DNA from: Amphiura filiformis
Lineage: Eukaryota; Echinodermata; Ophiuroidea; Amphilepidida; Amphiuridae
Assembly: GCF_039555335.1 (NCBI RefSeq)
Contig: NW_027305502.1
Coordinates: forward strand, 372,001 to 436,000
DNA: 64,000 nucleotides
Reading direction: 5' to 3'
Part shown: one piece after another, positions 59,901 through 64,000 of the stretch
How positions within the stretch are numbered: position 1 is the stretch's first letter
Layout: the number at the start of each line of letters is the position of its first letter
Program-made: the position numbers and the translations under genes
The notes under the pieces: generated by a model
Seen by the model: the letters and a program-made list of their open reading frames with translations, nothing else
Database searches by the model: none
Told to the model about the DNA's origin: nothing

Positions 59901-62329
59901 AAAATATCTTAAACATATAATGATTTATACGTATACCGTATATTTGAATGCTTATTCGACCCTGCATGCAAATTTGTGACCGTCCACCATGCACAAACCA
60001 GCTGTAAAGCCGACAAATTGTATTCTGAGTTACAGTGTAAAATGTGCATAAAGCTCGTATTCATAGGTACCTCAAGTTGGTGCTACATGTATCTCATTTT
60101 GATAGTGCCAGTCAAACACCTTTTAAACCAATCAATAATCCTATTGTTGAAGAGGATAATAAGCTTCTACCTATGTTTATAGAATTCTTAAATAGCTCTA
60201 GTCTTTGTTTGCTTTGGCTAAATCATGTGCAACTGGTGGGTTACAAAGCATTGTATTTTGTCTAGGTAATACCTAACAATTAACAATGAGAGGACATTCC
60301 TGAACCTCGTTGACTTGGGGATGATTTGAAATGACCGCCAATTATGACTGTTTGATATTTATTACCAGCAATGTGGAAAAAGAGACACATGGAGAACCGA
60401 CATAAGGTACCATTTTGTTGAAGTACCAAAGTTCAACAAACCATAACCCCGCTTCTGGATATCGTTTGAAGTCAAATGATATACCATTTTAAAGCTTATG
60501 ATATATATTTTCTAAACACGAAATAAAACTAAATTGACCGGGGCCCGACTTTACGGCTCATTTGTGGTGGACGGTCACATTTATGGGCAGCGGTTGGGAC
60601 TTTTTGGATTTGTCATAAAACCGAATTGCTGTAAATACCCGTTTTCATGGCTATATCAATTTTGTAGAACATAAAGTTTTTTAAATAAATACTGCACGTT
60701 TTAAATGATTGACCTTAAATGCCGTAATAATTATGTCTCTTATCTTATCTGTCTTTGATTTGTGCATTGTTGACCATGGAATGGAAAACCATTATGATTG
60801 GATGGAAGCCGTAGACATAAATGATGTGCACCACTGTTCTAATCTCTCTCTTTTCTTACTGATTTTTCTTTTATTTGTTATAATATGTTCAAGGTGGAAT
60901 GGCATAAGCAGCAAATTTCACTAGTCAGAGAAAAACGTGAAGAAGACAAGAAATTTGATGATCCAAGATGGGACGACCAATGGTACTTGGTGAGCTGGAG
61001 GATTTTGTTTCTTTTATTAGGCTATTGACCATTTCGGTAAATCCCATAAGCCTTTGCGAGTACACCTGAGAACTCTTCATTTTACGTCATGCCGATCTGT
61101 GCCGATGCGAACATCATTTATCGGACATCGTTACTGCCGGGCGTTACTGCGCATTGCAAGTCGGCGTGACGTCAAATGACAAGTTCTCAGGTGTACTCGC
61201 AAAGGCTTATGGGATTTACCGAAAAGGTCAATTGAAAACCACACACCCACTCGCACACACCCCTATGGAAGACATGACTTTAATCTTCCACACAGGGGGT
61301 GTGAATTTCAATTGAGGCTACCTGAATGAGTGACTCCATTTGTAATCTGCACCCAAGGTCATGTCTTCCATAAGGGTGTACGTATATCATCTGGAATAAC
61401 CCATTGGTGAAAAAAGGGAATAAATATAATTAGTGAAAAGAAAGAGTAAAGATAAATTGATGGAATGTATGTGCTTTTAACACTTATACTATAGAGTATG
61501 ATAGTGCTCCATTATAGAGGTTATCTGTGTTCTAAACTGGGCTCAAAAAGATCCTTCTAATTTTTCACAAGATCATATCTTAAAATCCTGTCCATAAAAA
61601 TGAATCAAAATTGCACACAGGATTACTTCAACTACTCTAAACATTGGTCAGTAACAAAACAGTTGTCCAACTGACACAACAGCACGATGCACTGACATGG
61701 AACAGCTTCTTGGACCACATGCACAGCCCAATAGTTGGCACCCAACACAAGAAATCTTTGAGTAAATGGAATAGAGTGGAACAAGGCCGGGTTCTTGAAG
61801 AAAGTGTGTGAAAAGCAGAAGCAGCTCTGTTACACACTATTCCACTTACTCTTTGGAAATAATTATCACCTGTGTAAGGATCTTGTACGCATTCTCATCG
61901 ATTTCTTTTGCTGGGTGCCAATTAATTGCCTGTGAATGTGGTCCAGGAAGCTGTTCCGTGTCAGTGTATTTTGCTGTTGGACAACTGCTTGGTTACTGAC
62001 ATGTGTTTAGAGTAGAGTATTGAAATTATCCTGTGTGTAATTTTCATTTTTATGGACAGGATTTTAAGATATGATCAGCGACTGCTATACCTTGTTTAGG
62101 ACTTTCAAAAGAAGTACCTGCATGTGCAACTGTGACTGCTTCAAAATAGCCCGCTAAAGTCATGCAAGTAACTCTATAATTATATTGAATTTGTAGACTT
62201 CTTAAAATTTCAGTTAACTTGATTTACTCTTAATTCAGAGAGATTCACGGAAACATAGCATGAATGTGGTCCCCGTGTGGAATCGTGGTATAACTGGCAA
62301 AGGCGTCGTCGTGTCCGTTTTAGATGATG
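50761..62329 (+). CDS. PCSK1: Neuroendocrine convertase 1 (PC1/3)-like proprotein convertase, 5' part, 4 exons
   Basis: Calcium-dependent subtilisin-like (kexin-family) protease that cleaves prohormones after paired basic residues in the secretory pathway. Exons 50761-50925, 56802-56906, 60894-60989 and 62239-62329 give residues 1-152 plus one base; the rest is beyond the window. Residues 1-19 look like a signal peptide (MYLFYALLL...). The prodomain follows, with [19 protein letters not shown], an internal RSKR (73-76), then REKR (102-105), the primary autocleavage site. The mature chain begins near [11 protein letters not shown] and reaches [13 protein letters not shown] and VLDD, with catalytic Asp151. 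The IG-L---YLFK and PVW-(K/R)GITGKGVV wording is nearest PC1/3 among convertases I remember, rather than furin or PC2. An in-frame TAA about 25 codons upstream supports the start. Confidence 0.92.
51441..52091. mobile_element. Long foldback element with TTAA ends, in PCSK1 intron 1
   Basis: About 650 bp with two arms of about 290 bp: 'gcgatttggttgttc ... gcaaaaattgcattgatcat' is mirrored on the right. TTAA at each edge suggests a piggyBac-type non-autonomous element. Confidence 0.85.
52422..52691. mobile_element. MITE with TACCGTAAA ends, family 3, in PCSK1 intron 1
   Basis: Left TACCGTAAAAACTCGATAG; right 'ctatcgagtttttacggta'. Each arm carries a smaller internal palindrome (gttagcatatatgcttac). 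270 bp, non-coding. Confidence 0.88.
53857..53880. repeat. Perfect 24-bp palindrome
   Basis: The half-site TACAGTTCCGCA is followed directly by its exact complement. A second, nearly palindromic block, 'gcggtactgcatgcggtact', lies 16 bp further on. Confidence 0.9.
54037..54091 (+). other. G-rich run with quadruplex potential
   Basis: GTGTGGGGG-type repeats give at least six runs of three or more G separated by one to five bases, on the sense strand of the convertase intron. Confidence 0.65.
54471..54648. mobile_element. hAT-type MITE with perfect 8-bp target duplication
   Basis: Starts CAGTGCCGC and ends GCGGCACTG. CTTATGAA occurs on both sides (54463-54470 and 54649-54656). CAGTG-type ends with an 8-bp duplication are typical of hAT elements. 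Confidence 0.9.
55250..55950 (+). repeat. Inverted repeat pair across PCSK1 exon 2, left copy
   Basis: Matches 60110-60600 in inverse orientation, from 'gtgaccgtccacgtcgaaac' through 'gaggttcaggaatgtcctct' to 'gcttattatcctcttcaaca'. Interrupted by the element at 55594-55836. Confidence 0.85.
55594..55836. mobile_element. MITE with AGGGAACAAA ends, in PCSK1 intron 1
   Basis: Left 'agggaacaaaccaaaagat ... gtcctataaacg'; right 'cgtttataggac ... gatcttttgatttgttccct'. Arms are about 47 bp. A diverged relative lies at 56908-57115 ('gggaccaaaccaaaagttcg'). Confidence 0.85.
56802..56906 (+). CDS. PCSK1: PCSK1-like exon 2 (prodomain with internal RSKR)
   Basis: 35 codons from [10 protein letters not shown] to NDDPK. 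The acceptor is tatatag|ATC, the donor AAG|gtaagg; phase 0 at both ends, so skipping it would keep the frame. It is flanked by inverted copies of a 0.5-0.6-kb repeat. Confidence 0.93.
57146..57600. repeat. Tandem duplication, about 253-bp unit, in PCSK1 intron 2
   Basis: The stretch from 'gcttgttggaataatatgaa' to 'gttctaaaaccaatt' recurs from 57401 with few changes. 'ggttcnaactagaaccn' palindromes occur in both. Confidence 0.88.
57699..58106. mobile_element. MITE with CACGGTTGTTTGAT ends, copy 2, in PCSK1 intron 2
   Basis: Same family as 45579-46005, with matching ends and interior ('gagggcgctatttaca', 'ccccttgtaaagatg'). Confidence 0.88.
58825..58954. mobile_element. Near-perfect hairpin element in PCSK1 intron 2
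   Basis: About 130 bp. The arms 'agagagattgcgatttcca ... gattttgaatagattccac' pair around a spacer of about 15 bp. Confidence 0.88.
59220..59698. mobile_element. TTAA-flanked inverted-repeat element in PCSK1 intron 2
   Basis: About 480 bp. Arms of at least 110 bp with 'cagacatatcgaattgcatt' at the left and the complement at the right. TTAA at both edges. Confidence 0.82.
60110..60600 (-). repeat. Inverted repeat pair across PCSK1 exon 2, right copy
   Basis: Inverse copy of 55250-55950 without the inserted element; carries 'agaggacattcctgaacctc' and 'gtggtggacggtcacattta'. Lies in intron 2, so the pair encloses exon 2. Confidence 0.85.
60894..60989 (+). CDS. PCSK1: PCSK1-like exon 3 (REKR cleavage site, start of mature enzyme)
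   Basis: 32 codons from VEWHKQQ to DDQWYL. The acceptor is atgttcaag|GTG, the donor TTG|gtgagc, both phase 0. Confidence 0.93.
61024..61232. mobile_element. MITE-like inverted repeat in PCSK1 intron 3
   Basis: ATTGACC-tttcggtaaatcccataag at the left is complemented at the right over about 50 bp. 209 bp, non-coding. It starts 34 bp after exon 3. Confidence 0.88.
61245..61405. repeat. Relative of the 3279-3562 MITE
   Basis: Carries 'cccctatggaagacatgac', 'aatcttccacacagggggtg' and 'tctggaataaccca', as in the element in GPCR intron 1. Confidence 0.55.
61571..62076. mobile_element. Long foldback element in PCSK1 intron 3
   Basis: About 505 bp. The arms begin gatcatatcttaaaatcctg at both ends (inverted) and extend over 200 bp, with 'cactgacatggaacagcttc' against 'gaagctgttccgtgtcagtg'. 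Confidence 0.88.
62239..62329 (+). CDS. PCSK1: PCSK1-like exon 4 (catalytic Asp)
   Basis: 30 codons plus one base, from RDSRKHSMN to VSVLDD and the G of the next Gly codon. The acceptor is taattcag|AGA, the donor GATGATG|gtaaga. The phase-1 break just after the DD of LDDG leaves the rest of the catalytic domain downstream. Confidence 0.93.
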
Positions 62330-62414
62330 GTAAGAACCTATACAATTAAATAATGATTCAGAAAATTCCATTTTTATCATTAGTTACAAATTATTTTGCA
62401 TCTTTGTTCCTTCA

Positions 62415-62571
62415 TTATAATTGAATACCGAATTAAAAGACTAGCTTGCGTCTGACGTCAGCATGGTCAGGGCAAAGGCGCGATGTGATGGTTCCTGACA
62501 TTCAGCATTTTTGGTCTGGTTGACAGGACGTCAAACGCAAACTAGTCTTTTTATTTCGGTCTTCAATTATA
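62415..62571. mobile_element. MITE-like inverted repeat in PCSK1 intron 4
   Basis: 'tataattgaataccgaatta ... gactagcttgcgtctgacgtc' is mirrored at the right; arms about 47 bp, total about 157 bp. Confidence 0.85.
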
Positions 62572-62784
62572 GGCCATCTGAATTTAATTAAAGTTCGTCT
62601 CAAAGCTCGCATTAATAAAATCGCCGCACTGGGTAAATTTCAGTTTTTTCCGCTGTTTAATGTTTTTTCTAAATCTACCACACCAAAATATCACGCCTGA
62701 CATGACGCTAAAATAGCCTAAATCGTTTAACTCAATAAAATTCTTCATCTCGACCACACAGTATTCCTCTGGGTTTTAGTATAA

Positions 62785-64000
62785 AATTGCAGATGTTAAC
62801 ATTGACTTGTGTAGTATGAAGGAATAGGGATCAAGGATGTGACGGGGCTCAAATAAAGAGATGAAGATCAAGGATGTGACTGGGCTATAGCATAGAATGG
62901 CAGATGTTAACATTGACTAGTAGTAGTAACATGAAGAAATAAAGATCAAGGACGTAACGGGTCTCAAATGAAGAGATGAAGATCATGGATATAACTGGAC
63001 TATAGTATAGATTTACAGATGCTTACAGTAACTAGTGTAATATGAAGGAATAGGGATCAAGGATATGACGGGGCTCAAATAAAGAGATGAAGATGTGACT
63101 GGGCCATAGTATAGAATGGCAGATGTTAACATTGACTAGTAGTATGAAGAAATAGGGATCAAGGATGTGACGGGTCTCAAATGATGAGATGAAGATCAAG
63201 GATGGAACTGGGCTATAGTATAGAATTGCATATGTTAACATTGACTAGTATAGTATGAAGAAATAGGGATCAAGGATGTGACGGGTATCAAATGATGAGA
63301 TAAAGATCAAGGATGTGACTGGGATGTAGTATAGAATTGCATATGTTAACATTGACTACTGTAGTATGAAGAAATAGGGATCAAGGATGTGACGGGTCTC
63401 AAATGATATGATGAAGATCAAGGATGTAACTGGGCTATAGTATTGCACATGTTAACATTGAATAGTGTAGTATGAAAAAATAGGGATCAAGGATGTGACG
63501 GGTATCAAATGATGAGATGAAGATCAAGGATGGAACTTGGTTATAGTATAGAATTGCATATGTTAACATTGACTAGTGTAGTATGAAGAAATAGGGATCA
63601 AGGATGTGGCGGGGCTCAAATGATGAGATGAAGATCAAGGATGTGACTGGGCTATAGTATAGAATTACATATGTTAACATTGACTAGTGTATATAGTATG
63701 AAGAAATAAGGATCAAGGATGTGACGGGGCTCAAATGATAAGATGAAGATCAAGGATGTGACTTGGCTATAGTATAGAATTGCATATGTTAACATTGACT
63801 AGTGTAGTATGAAGAAATAGGGATCAAGGATGTGGCGGGGCTCAAATGATGAGATGAAGATCAAGGATGTGACTGGGCTATAGTATAGAATTGCATATGT
63901 TAACATTGAATAGTGTTTATAGTATGAAGAAATAGGGATCAAGGATGTGACGGGTCTCAAAAGATGAGATGAAGATCAAGGATGTGACTGGGCTGTAGTA
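62785..64000. repeat. About 105-bp minisatellite running off the window, in PCSK1 intron 4
   Basis: About eleven units with 'gttaacattgactagtgtag', 'aatagggatcaaggatgtga' and 'gatgaagatcaaggatgtga'. No ORF is conserved across units. The array is cut by the window end. Confidence 0.95.

Noticed and set aside
50761..62329. Calling the convertase furin or PC2
   Set aside because: The spacing and wording around YLFK and [12 protein letters not shown] are closer to PC1/3 as remembered. Only the N-terminal 152 residues are available, so the choice is not absolute.

Overview
This is AT-rich animal DNA with GT-AG introns and very many mobile elements. A marine invertebrate, possibly a deuterostome such as an echinoderm or hemichordate, fits best. 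That is an inference from the repeat style and from the PC1/3-type convertase; no species marker is present.

Two genuine host genes are visible. At the left edge, on the minus strand (36-3737), three exons encode a complete 487-residue class A (rhodopsin-family) GPCR. At the right edge, on the plus strand (50761 to beyond 62329), four exons encode the signal peptide, prodomain and first catalytic residue of a neuroendocrine convertase 1 (PC1/3, PCSK1-type) proprotein convertase; the rest lies past the window. PC1/3 cuts peptide-hormone precursors in secretory granules. No functional link between the two genes can be shown from the sequence.

Between them lie about 47 kb of repeats. 4.9-11.3 kb holds a polypyrimidine tract, several inverted-repeat elements and a tRNA-derived SINE. 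11.5-18.5 kb is a three-copy segmental array built on a reverse-transcriptase fragment. 12.2-28.4 kb is dominated by at least four related families of modular elements that share one design: a terminal hairpin after TTA, a pyrimidine tract, a core that is often tandemly repeated, and a CTAG|T end. They are repeatedly inserted into each other's pyrimidine tracts. Two empty/filled site comparisons inside the window define the ends and show no target duplication. Their cores carry dense arrays of AGGTCA nuclear-receptor half sites in DR1, DR4 and DR5 spacing. 28.1-32.9 kb is a recent 2.4-kb tandem duplication. 32.9-33.7 kb has two adjacent TACCGTAAA-ended elements. 37.6-45.0 kb is a nearly full-length, dead L1/Tx1-type LINE on the minus strand, bounded by a 14-bp target duplication and carrying a satellite array between its two ORFs. 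45.2-50.7 kb has a SINE, further inverted-repeat elements and a tRNA-like relic. The convertase introns are packed with foldback elements and end in a minisatellite that runs off the window.

All exon calls come from reading frames, splice consensus and remembered family motifs; no search was run.
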